Shown: positions 42,986-54,773 of the stretch, one piece after another
Layout: every line of letters starts with the position of its first letter
Numbering within the stretch: position 1 is the stretch's first letter
DNA from: Hyperoodon ampullatus
Lineage: Eukaryota; Chordata; Mammalia; Artiodactyla; Ziphiidae
Direction of reading: 5' to 3'
Length of the DNA: 64,000 nucleotides
NCBI GenBank assembly: GCA_949752795.1
Contig: OX457057.1
Coordinates: 99,971,513-100,035,512, forward strand
The notes under the pieces: generated by a model
What the model saw: the letters and a program-made list of their open reading frames with translations, nothing else
The model's database searches: none
Told to the model about the DNA's origin: nothing
Position numbers and translations under genes: made by a program

Positions 42986-43644
42986 GCAATGAACCCAGAT
43001 CACAGATACAGAAGTTTTGAGCCTCCATTTATTCTAGTCCTCTTTCTTTGAGTGGTAAAATAGCCTTTTCCTGGAATGTGCTCTGGGTTCCAGGAGCCAC
43101 CATGATGCTAGGGGAATTTTTTTGAAAATGTGGAGCAAGAACAGGGAAATTGAATATCTAATATGAATAGTTTTGTGCCAAGTTATAAATATCAGATAAT
43201 TACAGCACAACTCTGATCCTTTGGGATATTTCATCTAGCATGAATTTCCTTCACTCAGGAATCAACGTTCAGACTGCTCTCCTCCCCAACCCTTCCATTC
43301 CCAGGGTGGGTCAGAAGTGTCAGAGGCTATTGGCTCATCTCAAGATAGAGAGTTTCATGGCTGGGAGCAGAAATGGCAATAAAGACAGAAGTTATGAGCC
43401 TACCATCAGCAGGGAAATAGAGTGGGAGGCAGCTAACACACCGCATCCATCTGAACTTTCATAAGATTTGATCCACTCTCATGTCATATAGTAATCTACT
43501 TTTTTTCCTTCAGTTTAGATTCTTCTTCATTTTAGTCAACTACTTTTTTGCAAGATCAAGTACATTTGTTCTCTTAGGCTTTTTCTGCCTCCCTCCACCT
43601 GCCCCCTCCTCTGCCTTCCATCTAGTCCTTCTCAGTTTGAAGAA
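42986..43644. other. unassigned non-coding stretch
   Basis: No recognisable repeat or exon. Confidence 0.5.
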
Positions 43645-43905
43645 GGCAGTGTAGTACAGTTAAGTGTACAGGATTTGCAGTCATACTAATCTGGGTTTAA
43701 TCCCTTGTTCTATCAGTTATTAGCAGATCGTCTGTAAGCAGGTTCCCTAAACCTCCTTAAGTCTCAGTTTTCTCATCTGTAAAATGGAGATAATCTTCAC
43801 AGGGGTGCTGTGAGGATTAAATGGTATATATTGCCTGAAGGGTTTAGCTCAACACAAGACAAACAGTAAGAATTCAGCAAATGGTGGCCACTATTATTCC
43901 CATTC
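43645..43905 (+). repeat. MIR SINE, nearly full length
   Basis: 'ggcagtgtagtacagttaag', 'agtcatactaatctgggttt', 'agtctcagttttctcatctg', 'taaaatggagataatcttca' and 'gctgtgaggattaaatggta' run through essentially the whole MIR, including the tRNA-like head. Confidence 0.92.
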
Positions 43906-44479
43906 CTAGTCTCATTTCTCCCCACTCAGCTCTCTCTCTTTCCCTTCCCTTTGGCTCTGTGTCTATACATGTACACAGTCTGGCTTAATAAAACACTGAT
44001 CACCTCATCCAGCCCAGTATCACAAATTGGTCAAGATGCTTGACTGGCAAACCCTGGTATTTCAGACTTTGTCTTTCCCCATATCCATATCATTTCCCCA
44101 TATCCTTCTCTCCTTGAGACATTTTACTTTCTCCATTTTTCCTGAGACAGTGGCCATCAGCATTACCTTGCAGTCATAAGCCCCACCTGGATTCTGCTCA
44201 GAACATTTGGCTAAGAGAGTAGGGATATCTGCCACTTAGAGCCTCTCTCAGTTTGCCCACCATGTTTAATTCATGCGTGTTGCAGACCCTTTAAAGAGGC
44301 TCGATGAGCTGTTAAGATCAAGATATGAGCCATACAGATTTCACATTATTGAATTAAGATGCTAAATATGGAGCCTAAGTGATGCCAAGCGTGGAAAGTG
44401 AAAGTCTTAATGGTTTATAATGATGGAAAGCAGGGTGGGTCAAGTCAGTAGCAAATTGAAAAGATGCATGACTTCAAGG
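43906..44479. other. unassigned non-coding stretch
   Basis: No recognisable repeat or exon. Confidence 0.5.
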
Positions 44480-45255
44480 AAAGGGCCATTTGTCATACTA
44501 GAGTCATCTGGATTTCTCCCTCTCCCTCACCCTCTACATTCAATCCTTCACTAAAACCTGTCAGTTCTATCTCCAATAAATCTCAAGTGTCCACTTCTCT
44601 TCATTCTCACTGCCATAACCCAAGGTCAAGCCCCTATCTCTTCTCTCATTGACTATTGCAATAGACTCACTTGTCTCCTTGGTTCTATCTTGTCCTTCTC
44701 TAATCCAGTCTCCACTGAACAACCTTTCTAAAATATAAAGCAAATCATGTCACTCCTCTGTTTAAAATCTTCCAGTGGCTTCCTGTTGCTCTTATAACAA
44801 AATCCAGAATTGTTCTCATGGTTTCTGAGCTCTCTGTGGTCATTCTCATCTCCATCCATGCTCCTACTTGCTTACTCTTCTCTGACCATTCTTGTCTCCT
44901 TTCTATCTCTCCACCATGCTAAGTACATTCCCACCTTCAGGCTCTTGCATTTGTTGTTTCCTCTGCCTATGTTTTACATAGCTAGTGAGTTCTCACCACC
45001 CCCCACCCCAGGTTTTGGTATAGAGCAGCATTCTTTGGCCCCCTCTCAATGTAGCTTGCCCCCACTCTAGCTCATCATCCTACTTATGTTCTCAACAGCT
45101 TGCTGATTTTTGTTGACTTTTTTCTATCTGCTCCATGAGGACAGAGACCATTTCTATCTTATTCATGTTGTATCCCTTGCACTCTTACAGTGCAAGTAAT
45201 ATAGTATTTGATCGATAAACATTTGCTGAGAGAGTAAATGAATGAATTTGTCACA
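44480..45255 (+). repeat. L2 LINE, long (~0.8 kb) segment
   Basis: 'aatcatgtcactcctctgtt', 'taaaatcttccagtggcttc', 'aggctcttgcatttgttgtt', 'ctgctccatgaggacagaga' and 'ataaacatttgctgagag' follow L2 from the end of its coding region to the terminus. This is the longest sense L2 in the window. It is non-coding now. Confidence 0.88.
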
Positions 45256-45444
45256 GGAAGTCCAGTCCAAGATTTGATCTTTCACTGGCCAATTACAGAC
45301 TGAAATCATTTCTCACACCCCTTCACTTTCTTGGCTCTGAGCTGAAAATCCATGTCTACTAAGATTATTGAATGTAACATAAAGACACAGGGAGTTGATC
45401 CTCAACAAAACAAGAAAAAACAAAACAACAAAACAAATAGACCA

Positions 45445-45760
45445 CTCATTCATTCAGTAAATATTCACTGAGTGCCTATGATGTACCAGATACTGATCAA
45501 GCACTCGTAATACACTGGTGTTTATCACAGCCCCTAAGTGGAGCTTAGAGTCTGGGAGAGGCAAAGGTCAAACATATAAATATATAATTATACCCTGGGT
45601 TAAGTGCTCTGAAGAAAAGGAAAAGTGTCATGTTCAGAATAACAACGAGGGAGGCAATGTGGTCAGGAAATGCGTCTCTGAAGAGAAAACATTTAAGCTG
45701 AGACCTGAATGATGATGAGTGAATAATGAAAGGGAGATGATCCAAAGGGAAAACATTTAG
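45445..45760 (-). repeat. L2 LINE 3' half (antisense)
   Basis: 'cattcattcagtaaatattc', 'actgagtgcctatgatgtac', 'gtggagcttagagtctggga', 'aagtgctctgaagaaaagga' and 'ttaagctgagacctgaatga' are antisense L2 in order. Confidence 0.85.
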
Positions 45761-46499
45761 TCATCTGGATGGCTAGTATCTCAAAGCAGCAGTGTGAAGC
45801 TTTGGTTGATATGTCCCCATGGATGAAGGGAAATAAAGGGGCCCCTATTTCAGGGACGAGGGGTGACCAAGCATGGAGCTCTTTGCCACTCTCTCACACT
45901 CCCCTTTAGACAGAAGGGAAATGGAATTTTTAAAAAATCAATTTTTTCCACAAAAATAACTTTGGCACCCCAAGTCTGGACATTCTGAACTCAGAAGGAG
46001 CTCCAGACAGTTTCCTCCTTTGTCCCAACAGCTTTATTCTTTGTCTTCATTTTGTATCTTTAGTTCAAAAGGGATTAGAGCTGATCTGAAAATCCTCAGC
46101 ACATCAACCTCTCCCTATATAGCAAGTATCTATCTTTCCCCATTCCAGATTCCTCCTCTGACTCCTCTGGGTGGCTGACAGACAGCAAATAGAGCAAAAT
46201 AGTCAACTACGGCACAATTTTCTGGGCACACTTGGTTAAGAAAAACACCTAAATTATTTAATAGTCCATAGCTCCTGTCAACTCATTATACAAGTCTGGG
46301 CATGCAGACCAAGTGAGAAAGGAAGAGCATATATAAGACCAGTGTCCTGCTGGAGTCCCAGGGCACTAGTTCCCCTTCTGGACGAGATCAGCAGTAAACA
46401 ACCACTCTATGCCGGGAGGATCCCCCATTAGTCATGCCCACACTGGGGACATCCATGGCCTCCTGTCTTAGACTTGGAGGAATCTAAGAGGAACAATGG
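45761..46499. other. unassigned non-coding stretch
   Basis: No recognisable repeat or exon. Confidence 0.5.
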
Positions 46500-46680
46500 A
46501 CAAAATCTGGACTAGCAGTCCATGCACAGGATTCTGGTTCTGCTCATTTGCTACTAGAAACTGTCCCTCCCTTGCTGTGTGACTGTGAGCAAGTCTCTTT
46601 ATCTTTCTGAATCTCAGGACCCTCTTTTTCTCTGGTAAAACAAAGTCATCAAACTAGATCAGGGGTTTCTTAGTAGTTTT
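46500..46680 (+). repeat. MIR-family SINE (MIR3-like)
   Basis: 'aggattctggttctgctcat', 'tgctgtgtgactgtgagcaa', 'tttctgaatctcaggaccct' and 'aaactagatcaggggtttct' fit the MIR variant carrying a 'gactagatga' 3' part. Confidence 0.65.
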
Positions 46681-46881
46681 TTTTTTAACAGCATAATCCT
46701 TTCTTTGGAGGAAATCTTATGTGAAGGCCTGATAGAGAAAGCAAATAGAGTCCACCTGTACTTTGTCCCTTGAGGGAGGTTCCAAGAATGTTCTCCTTAG
46801 GATGCTTAATGCTCCTTGAAACAACTTAGAAACCACAGAATTAGAAACCTGCATAGTCGTTGATTCTAAAGGCATGGAGGC

Positions 46882-47024
46882 GTCTCCCTCCCTCCAGGAA
46901 GAGATATGGGAACATATGTATATGTATAACTGATTCACTTTGTTATAAAGCAGAAACTAACACATCATTGTAAAGCAATTATACTCCAATAAAGATGTTA
47001 AAAATAAATAAATCAATAAAAAAT
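46882..47024 (+). mobile_element. very short 5'-truncated L1 tail with a 5' micro-inversion
   Basis: The last ~120 bp of the L1 3' UTR ('ataactgattcactttgtta' to 'ctccaataaagatg') plus an A-rich tail. Before it, about 46880-46896 (GCGTCTCCCTCCCTCC) is the reverse complement of the G-rich L1 3' UTR sequence that should lie just upstream. AAAGGCATGGAGGC (46868-46881) and AAAGGAATGGAGGC (47025-47038) form the target-site duplication. Confidence 0.85.
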
Positions 47025-47039
47025 AAAGGAATGGAGGCT

Positions 47040-47432
47040 GATTTGCCCCATGCTATGGACCTATGTACCCGCAAATTCATATGTTGAAGCCATAATCCCC
47101 AATGTGACTATGTTTAAAAATAGGACTTTTAGAAGATAATTAAGGTTAGATGAGGTCACAAGAGTGAGGTCCTAATCTAATAGGATTGGTGTCCTTGTAA
47201 GAAGAGAAAGAGAGATCTCTCTTCTTCCACGTGCACACACCAAGGAACAGTCATGTCAGGACACAGCAAGAAGATGCTGTCTGCAAGCCAGGAAGATCAC
47301 CAAGAACCAAATCAGCTGGCATCTTGAGCTTGAACTTCCCAGCCTCCAGAACTGTGAGAAGTAAATTTCTGTTGCTTAAGTCACCCAGTCTGTTGTATTT
47401 TTATGGCAACCTTAGCAAACTAATAGAGTCCG
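47040..47432 (+). mobile_element. MaLR-type solo LTR (MLT1/MST-like)
   Basis: 'aaattcatatgttgaagcca', 'ataatccccaatgtgactat', 'gtcatgtcaggacacagcaa', 'cccagcctccagaactgtga' and 'gtaaatttctgttgcttaag' follow the ERVL-MaLR LTR layout. No internal gag or pol sequence flanks it, so it is a solo LTR, non-coding and old. Confidence 0.88.
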
Positions 47433-47889
47433 GCTATAGAATTTGTGGCCTCTCAGTCCAAGGATGAGAGTAACTGCCATAACTTTGAGTTTCACTCCTT
47501 TTATGTCCATAAGTCAGTGTCCCAGTTTGAAAGCAAAGGAATACACCACTTCCTCCACAAGAGATTCCCTCTCCACTCCAACCATAAATGTCTTTTTTTT
47601 CTATGAACTCTTCCTGCCCTTCTGTTTTATCTCTTGGTTGAATAAGAAAAATCAACTTAACATAAAACCATTCAGGCAGCCAGTTCTTTCCAGTGCTCCC
47701 TCCTAACTGTTACTTTATTCCCCTGTCCAACAATCCTTGCTGATTCCCCTGTAGGTATCAAATAAAGAACAAAATATCACCTGCCCCATCTTTGCCATCC
47801 ATAGCTTCCTTACAGATCACCTAGGTTGTGGGTCCCTCATGGATACCACTATACTCCTTGTGATTTCCACTTCTGCACATCGTTAACTC
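47433..47889. other. unassigned non-coding stretch
   Basis: The right part may already be decayed L2; no exon is recognised. Confidence 0.45.
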
Positions 47890-48235
47890 TATTTCTTCAT
47901 CTAACATGCCTCCTCTGGATGTCTACATCCTGCCCACCCTTCAAGAACCAGCTCAGATGCCACCTTCTCCATGAAAGCTTTCCTGAAATGTCTAGTTGGA
48001 AATATTATCTACCTCTTCTGCACCTCCATCACTGCTGACTATGCTAATCACGGCACATAGCCCCCATTTTCCCCCACCATGACTACTGGATAACTTCTTA
48101 AATCCTCTTTTCAGTTGTAAATGTCTTAAGGACAAAGACCATGTCTTATTCATCTTTTAATCTTACATACTGCCTGGTGCAGTGCCTTGTAATTAAGAGG
48201 TGCTCAATAAATAATGGTTAAATGGAAGAATGGAT
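47890..48235 (+). repeat. L2 LINE 3' end
   Basis: 'cacccttcaagaaccagctc', 'agatgccaccttctccatga', 'aaggacaaagaccatgtctt' and 'gaggtgctcaataaataatg' give a clear L2 order. Confidence 0.88.
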
Positions 48236-48389
48236 GGAGGAATTTGAGAATAACTGTACCTGATTAGGTAGGGAATAATTTAAGTATAGCTAGAGCTTTT
48301 AATATGCCTGTGCATAAAAGAGGAAGCATGAACCTGGAATATGTGATGAGTTTGGGGCAGATGTCAGAGATGAAAGGTATAGTAACTCA

Positions 48390-49570
48390 TAATTCATTCA
48401 ACAGCTACACATTTGCTAAGCACTAACAATATGCCAGGAACTGTTACACCGCTGGTGAGCAAAACAGACAAGATTCTGACTTCTTGGAAGTTGCAGTGTA
48501 GTGGGGAAAGTGTAATGGGAGAAACAGACATTAGACACCTGAATATTATATAAAATAATAATTTTAACTAGTAGCTTGCTATATAAAGGAAAAAGGGAAA
48601 GTAAGAGAGGAACACAATTTAGATTGAAGGATGAGGAAAGAGCTCTCCAAGGAGGTGCCATTTTAGGGAAAGGTTAACTAGGTTAAGATCTGAAGGGTGA
48701 TTAGAAGTCAGCCGGGCCTAGGGGCAGACAAAGGTCCTAAGGCAGGAAACTGACCCTGTAAGGAACTGCATGGTCAGGGGAGCCCAAGCATAGGCAGGGA
48801 ATTGGTAGCTGAGGAGGAGAGTGTGCCCATTGCTCGCACAGGGCCCTCCAGGTAAGGAGTCTTGGGTCATTCCAAGTATGGTGGGAATCATTGAAATGTT
48901 TCAGCAGTGGAGGCACACAATCCTCCCCTCACGATGGCTGCTGCATGGAAAAAGGATTGGAGCAGAATAATCTTTGGCTACAGAGATTGGCTACAGAGAC
49001 TGTAGTTAGGAGACCTGCAAGCAAGAGTCTGAAGTGATTTAGACCAAAGGGGTGGCAGTGGATATGGAAAGTAGCAGCAGAAATGGAGAAATATTTTGGA
49101 GGTATAATAATTTAGAAGCACTTATTGACACCTGATTTATCATATATATTATATTTTCTTGTCAGTGTCTTACAACAATGTCTCATAAGTCTGTAAGAAC
49201 ATGGATTTGTCTTATACATTGCTGAATCCCCAAGGCCCGTAACAGTGCTTGGCATACAGTAAGTGCTAAGTAAATATTTGGTGAATAAACTTATGATATA
49301 ATGATTTATATATTAGAAGTAAAAGTAAAAAAAGAAGTATAAAGAATGAATTTCAGGATGTGGGCTTCAGCACTAAGGAGGATTGAGGTGTCATTTATTG
49401 AGATGAGAAAAAAATGAAGAGGAACTGTTTTGGGGGATAAGATCAACAATCCATTTTTTGACATGTTGAGTTTCATAGATGCCTATGAGATATCCATATG
49501 GAAATTCTGGTCTGGAGATACAAATTTAGGTAATATCTACACAGATATAGCATTTCAAGCCATGGAATCA
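48390..49570 (-). repeat. long L2 LINE (antisense), with a nested sense L2 tail
   Basis: This is the longest L2 here. It runs from the antisense 3' end ('tttgctaagcactaacaata') through 'gccattttagggaaaggtta', 'ggtcctaaggcaggaaactg' and 'ttgaaatgtttcagcagtgg' to 'gacatgttgagtttcataga' and 'ctggtctggagatacaaatt' well upstream. At about 49140-49300 a sense-strand L2 end ('gcttggcatacagtaagtgc') interrupts it. Confidence 0.82.
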
Positions 49571-50479
49571 TCTAAGACAAGTTTTCTTGACCTGAAGTCT
49601 GCAATGGCCAAGGGGCTCATGGGTTTCCATGAATTTGGATGGGAAAAATATATTTTAATTTTTAGTAAATTCCAAGTTAAAGTTATCATTTTCTTCAATT
49701 ATGAATGTAGACAACAAATTACAGCAGTATACACAGTACCTGTGACATTTGGTCAGTAATAAAAATTACAGATATTTTCACATCACGTTACAACTGTTAC
49801 AGACACCTTGCAATATCATTTGTGCACATAATTACTTCAACATTATAGAGGTCATTGGACTCACCATTAGATCTTTTTATGGAACACATAGCATAAAAAG
49901 CACATATATTGCTATATTACAAATTTGGGTTTTTATGTTTTGATAAATGTTTATCAGAATAATTTATTTCTTTTATTGCTGTTTAGTTTACTTAATGTAT
50001 CTGAAAGCATTATTGTGAGAAAGGGTACTTAGACTTGACCAGCCAGACAGCCAGAGACTCTGTGTCACTAAACAAGTTAAGAGTCCATGGGAGGAGCTAG
50101 AGATGGTGTCTGAGGAAGAGGGAGCTACTAGGGACAGAGGAACTGGCCAAGGAATGGAGGTTGGAGGATAAACAGCCAAGGGGTGAGGGAAGCTGACTAG
50201 AGAGATTAGATCAGGCCAATGATGAACCAGTTAAGTTCAAGAGAAGCAGGAAGCTATGGAAAGCTTATAACAGGGAACAGAGGAGAAGAATGAAGAGCTC
50301 CAGGAGCTGACCCAGGGCTTCACATTCAGGAAAGATGAGAGAGGGAAGTACAGAAACAAGTGTCCAGGGAACACTACTGAACAGAGGCTTATGAACGGCC
50401 TCTCTTGAGCTGGAGACCCTGGAACACATCTTCCAGAAAGGACTGGGGACTCCCAGGTTGGGTGGAAGGATGCCTGGGG
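49571..50479. other. unassigned non-coding stretch
   Basis: AT-rich to about 50000, then ordinary. No repeat or exon recognised. Confidence 0.5.
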
Positions 50480-50815
50480 CAGGGCATCAGTGGAAGAATC
50501 ACTGGGCTGAGAGGCCATGGATTCAGGCCCTGGCCTTGACCAGCTCTGTGACTTTGGTCCAATCTACTTCTTCCCTGGGTGGGTCTGTTTCTTCATCCTA
50601 TGGCTGAGGGGGTTGAACTAGAAAATCCCTAAGGGTCCCTCCAATACGGACAATGCAGGATTTGGTCACTGCTCTGTTCTGGGCCTGCTGTGATACCAGG
50701 TGGCTGGTCACACTGGACAAATGTCTTCCCCCTCTGGGCCTCCAACTCCTAAAATTCAGATAATGGCCAAATGTCCTCTTGAACTCTTCTAGCACTAATA
50801 ACCTGTGTCTGGGGC
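50480..50815 (+). repeat. two MIR-family copies in tandem (MIR3-like)
   Basis: The first copy includes 'gagaggccatggattcaggc', 'ccagctctgtgactttggtc' and 'ggggttgaactagaaaatcc'. The second (from about 50660) repeats the order with 'ctgggcctccaactcctaaa' and 'cctcttgaactcttctagc'. Both are diverged. Confidence 0.6.
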
Positions 50816-50999
50816 TGTTTGTTTAAAATCAACCCGGAAAGCCCAGCCAAAAGGGCCTTCTTCTCTCTGATTGACTGACAAAGTCAAAGAGCCTTGCCTG
50901 GGCTGAGGGTGAACACAAAAAGGAGAGCCAGGAAGTGGACCCAGTTGCTCAGAGCCTCCCTCCTTTGTTTTCTCCTTGTAGCATGTTCAGACTATTCTC

Positions 51000-51160
51000 A
51001 CAACACCTGTGATGCTTACTTGTTTCTAAATTGTCATGTCTCATCCCCTCCTCCATCTCGTAGACTATGAGCTGCTTAGACTAAGGAAATTGCCTTACAG
51101 ATTCCATTTTTATCTCTACTGCCTGACTCAATAAATATTTGCTGAACAAATGAATAATAT
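51000..51160 (+). repeat. L2 3' end
   Basis: 'gtagactatgagctgcttag' and 'actcaataaatatttgctga' with ACAAATGAAT. Confidence 0.75.
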
Positions 51161-51879
51161 AACAACTTTGTGAATGAATAACCTAAAAATTATATAACAA
51201 ATTTTTTTGAGAATAATTATTTGATTGGGGTAAGAGTAATTGAAGTGCAAATAGAGGGTTAAATATATCAGAATACATATATTTATACAGAATACTAAAA
51301 ATATACAGAATACTAAAAATGGGCTATGGTCAATAAGTGGTGAGTATCAAATTTTGTTAAGGTATTGTGTTTCTCCATTTTATCTACCTATATGTCTCCA
51401 AACCTTAGATGAAAATAGATTTTATAATTCACTCTGATGACTCTAGGGGAAGTGAGGTCTCCTTATCCTTTTCCCTGATCTCTTTCTTCAAGGGCCCAGC
51501 AGAAAATGAGCCAAATACTGATCTCACTGGTGAGATTTCAGGCCACTGACTGGCCCTCTGTTCACTTTCTGTCTCAGGAGCAGTTCCTGATCCACTGCCT
51601 ACTCAGACTTGAAGACCAGCTGCAGAGCGATCCTCCTCAGTCTTCAGCCCAAGCTACATTTTCCAACCAATTTTACCAAAAATCCTTGGGGTGAGGTATC
51701 AAGCCCTAGCCCAACCAATAACAGAGTGGCTCATGGTTTCCCATTTGCTATGTATTAGTTCACAGCCACCTAAAGAACACCAAAGGAAAATATGTAGCTA
51801 AGGCAGGACAAGATTTGGGTATTCCTAGGTCCCCTTGGTTTTACCAGAGAAATCCCTATTCTCTTAGGTGCTTGAGGGA
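51161..51879. other. unassigned non-coding stretch
   Basis: A perfect 'atacagaatactaaaaat' direct repeat sits at about 51285-51320. Nothing else is recognised. Confidence 0.5.
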
Positions 51880-52060
51880 AAAACACCCTGAGTCAGAGTA
51901 TACTAGTCATTGTGTAGAGGCCAGAGAGGTGAACTGAAGAAATGAGAATGTCTTAGAAATCGTTTAGTTACAAGGAACTGAAAGTCACTTCAACTAACTT
52001 GAGAAGAATTTATTGTAAAGATACAAAAATTCAGAGAACCAGATTGCATCAGGGGGAAAT
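51880..52060 (+). repeat. diverged direct repeat, copy 1
   Basis: It pairs with 52745-52890. Shared blocks are 'tactagtcat'/'ttctagtcat', 'gttacaaggaactgaaag'/'gttacaaggaacagatgc' and 'gaatttattgtaaag'/'gaatttatcataagg'. It is probably an old interspersed element that I cannot name. Confidence 0.6.
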
Positions 52061-52744
52061 CAGAAGATAGATGGCAGAGAGATAAGGAGTTAGTGAAAGG
52101 TTAAGTAAGTAGAGATAGCAACTGTGGATGGCTCTTTGAGAAAGTCAGCAATAAAACAGAGAAATGAGTCAGTAACCCAAGGGAGTATTGGAGAAGAAAA
52201 GGTTCTTGGGATTTTAATTAAGGAATAGGAGTCAGAAGAGGAGCAAATGAGAAAAAGAAAGATGAGATCATTGATTTACAGTAGATGCTCAATAAATATA
52301 TGCAAATTAATTGAAACCACCTGGGCCAGAGAACATTAAAGTTAAATCTGGCTCAAGGGACACTTAGCATATTTTCTACATTTCTGTCCTCATGTTAGGT
52401 GACTACTCTCTGACTCCTTCAGCACTGCAGTGTGAGATTCAGGCATTACCCTCCGAGGAAATCAACTGCCTTCTCAGGGCTACAGACAGGGAAATAGGGA
52501 GGCATTGCTGCAGTTCTCAAAGCCACAGGCAGTCCCAATGTCAGCTGCCTGTCTATTGTGAAACCAAACAGATGTGAAGAGAGCAGAAAGCAAACAGTAA
52601 TAGCCAAGATCACATTTCCAAATTAATGCCATGAATCATTATTAGCCAAATACCAGTCCCAGTAGAAGCTGGTCTTTCTCCCAAAGGGGAGTCTTGCTTC
52701 ACAGCCAGGATTATTGGGGGTCTAGAAAAGGGACCAGTTCAAGC
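52061..52744. other. unassigned non-coding stretch
   Basis: It holds an L2-type tail fragment at about 52277-52305 ('cagtagatgctcaataaata'). The rest is unrecognised. Confidence 0.45.
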
Positions 52745-52890
52745 TAATTATTCTAGTCATCATACAGAGAGTTAAAAGGTAAACTAAGTAAATGAGATGC
52801 CTTAGGAACATTTTGGTTACAAGGAACAGATGCTCACTCAAGACAACTTGAATAAAATGGAATTTATCATAAGGACCCAGGGGAATATTA
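52745..52890 (+). repeat. diverged direct repeat, copy 2
   Basis: Homologous to 51880-52060 in the same orientation, about 0.86 kb apart. A SINE inserted just to its right at 52920. Confidence 0.6.
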
Positions 52891-52919
52891 TAGAATGAAC
52901 TATTAAAAAAATAAAAATA

Positions 52920-53236
52920 GGGACTTCCCTGGTGGCACAGTGGTTAAGAATCCACCTGCCAATGCAGGGGGTTCAAGCCCTTGGTCCAGGAAGACCCCAC
53001 AGGCTGCGGAGCAACTAAGCCTGTGTGCCACAACTACTGAGCCTGTGCTCTAGAGCCCACGAGCCACAACTACTGAAGCCTGCACACCTAGAGCCTGTGC
53101 TCAACAGGATAAGCCACCTCAATGAGAAGCCCACGCACCGCAACGAAGAGTAGCCCCCACTTGCCGCAACTAGAGAAAGCCCGCACAGCAACGAAGACCC
53201 AACACAGCCATAAATAAATAAATAAATCTTTTTAAA
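52920..53236 (+). mobile_element. CHR-type SINE, long form
   Basis: The full head 'gggacttccctggtggcac', then 'cagtggttaagaatccacct', the body with 'ccacaactactga' repeats, 'gacccaacacagccataaat' and an A/T-rich tail. The B box is damaged ('ggttcaagcccttgg'). Flanks are A-rich, so the duplication is not clear. Confidence 0.95.
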
Positions 53237-54049
53237 AAGAATAATACAATGGGCTTTACAGGAAGTGGGAAGTGGATGTGTTCTATCTTTCTCCCTCTAT
53301 CCTCTTTCCACCCTAAAGTGCATGTTTTTCAACTATTCGATGTTATCTTCTTCTTCTTTCTCTCCCCTCAGACCAATTTCTGTGCTCATTCACTCACTGC
53401 TACATGGTCCAGCATGAATGCCCTGAAATAGTGGCCTCACTCCACCACCACCCCCGACCCTATTCATAGAATCTTGCAGCTTAGCTCCTCCAGGTTAATG
53501 TCTCAGTCTTTGTAGTCCCATGCTATATTCCCTGCAAAGAGCCATTTATTAGCTCGGTGAGGGTCAGGTGTCTACATTAGCACAATCAGATATTATAAAG
53601 GTAGATACACATGGTAATTAGATCCACCCTTTGTAGGCTGTGAATGGGCAGGTTTTCTAAGAGTAGAGTGGCATGGGGAGAAAATGATTGACATATTTAG
53701 TTCAGAGGGGCTGGCTGAAAGCCACACTCTGGCCTGAACCTGATTTACCAGGTGCTATGGGAAAAGTTGACTTAGTCTTTCACCTTACTTTAAGGAAAAC
53801 TCTGCTCACATTGGGAGCAAGGAGAGGAAAATGCCTAGAGACTCATTTATTTGGTTATAGTATCTCTCTGTTGCTTCATGCCCTTGCCATGTTCCCATTT
53901 CCATTCTTCACCCTGCTTAAGAAATAAACCAGTCAACAAACTCTGTGCCTGGGCAGGAGCCACTAAGGAACTCATTGCTGTATTTGGAGGAGCAAAACTC
54001 TCTAGCAAGTGTGTTGGCCTCAGCCTGTCTATCTATGTATTGGACTGAG
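53237..54049. other. unassigned non-coding stretch
   Basis: No recognisable repeat or exon. Confidence 0.5.
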
Positions 54050-54310
54050 ACAAACTCGTTCTCTTCCTTCAAGACATAGCTCTGATGCCATCTCCTTTGC
54101 AATACATTCTGCACTCCCCCCCAAGGGAGTTGGTCACAACCTTATGCTCCCACTGATCTCTTTTCACAGCTTAATTAAGCTACATGGTCATCATATGTCA
54201 TAAATCTGCTTCTCCCAAACTATGAATCCCAGAGGAAGCATCTTAACATGTATTCCTGTATCCCCAGCTCACAACATGGCACACACATTGAGCACTTTTG
54301 ATTAAAGTTC
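54050..54310 (+). repeat. L2 LINE 3' end
   Basis: 'cttccttcaagacatagctc', 'tgatgccatctcctttgcaa', 'aatcccagaggaagcatctt' and 'ctcacaacatggcacacaca' follow L2 order. Confidence 0.75.
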
Positions 54311-54589
54311 ATTCAGTACATAGCCCAGCAATGGACAATCTGGTTCCACCTAACAGTATTTCTCTGGTTGAGGCTCCAAGAGACCTGTTAAGGTGTGATT
54401 TGAGGTAGTTCTCAGTGGCTAAGGACATCACCAAATATTCTGAATTTGAAAAGAGGAAAGGATGAGAGATGTTTGGTTGGCAGGAGAGTAAGCTAACTGT
54501 CTTCATAGGTCTGAAGGGCTTTCATATAGAATGAAGAAGAAACTTCCAATGAATAACCACAAGGGGAAAATAAGATCAAAGGCAACAAC

Positions 54590-54770
54590 TCTAGGCAAAT
54601 AGATTCCAGTTTAATATAAGAATATTCTAGGAGGCAAAGATGTCCAAAGACGGTATAGGCTGCCTACAGAGCAGATAAGCAACTTGTCACACAGGTGTTA
54701 AAGAGCAATACAATCTTGAAATGGCTCATTGGACTAGATATTTGATTTAGCTTTATTTAAAATTACACAA
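54590..54770 (+). repeat. possible CR1/L3 fragment
   Basis: 'gattccagtttaatataaga', 'ggtataggctgcctacagag' and 'ggctcattggactagatatt' resemble the CR1/L3 3' region but are weak. Confidence 0.4.
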
Positions 54771-54773
54771 GTT

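Noticed and set aside
47040..47432. Endogenous retrovirus with coding capacity
   Set aside because: Only a MaLR-type LTR is present. No primer-binding site, gag or pol remnant is seen on either side.
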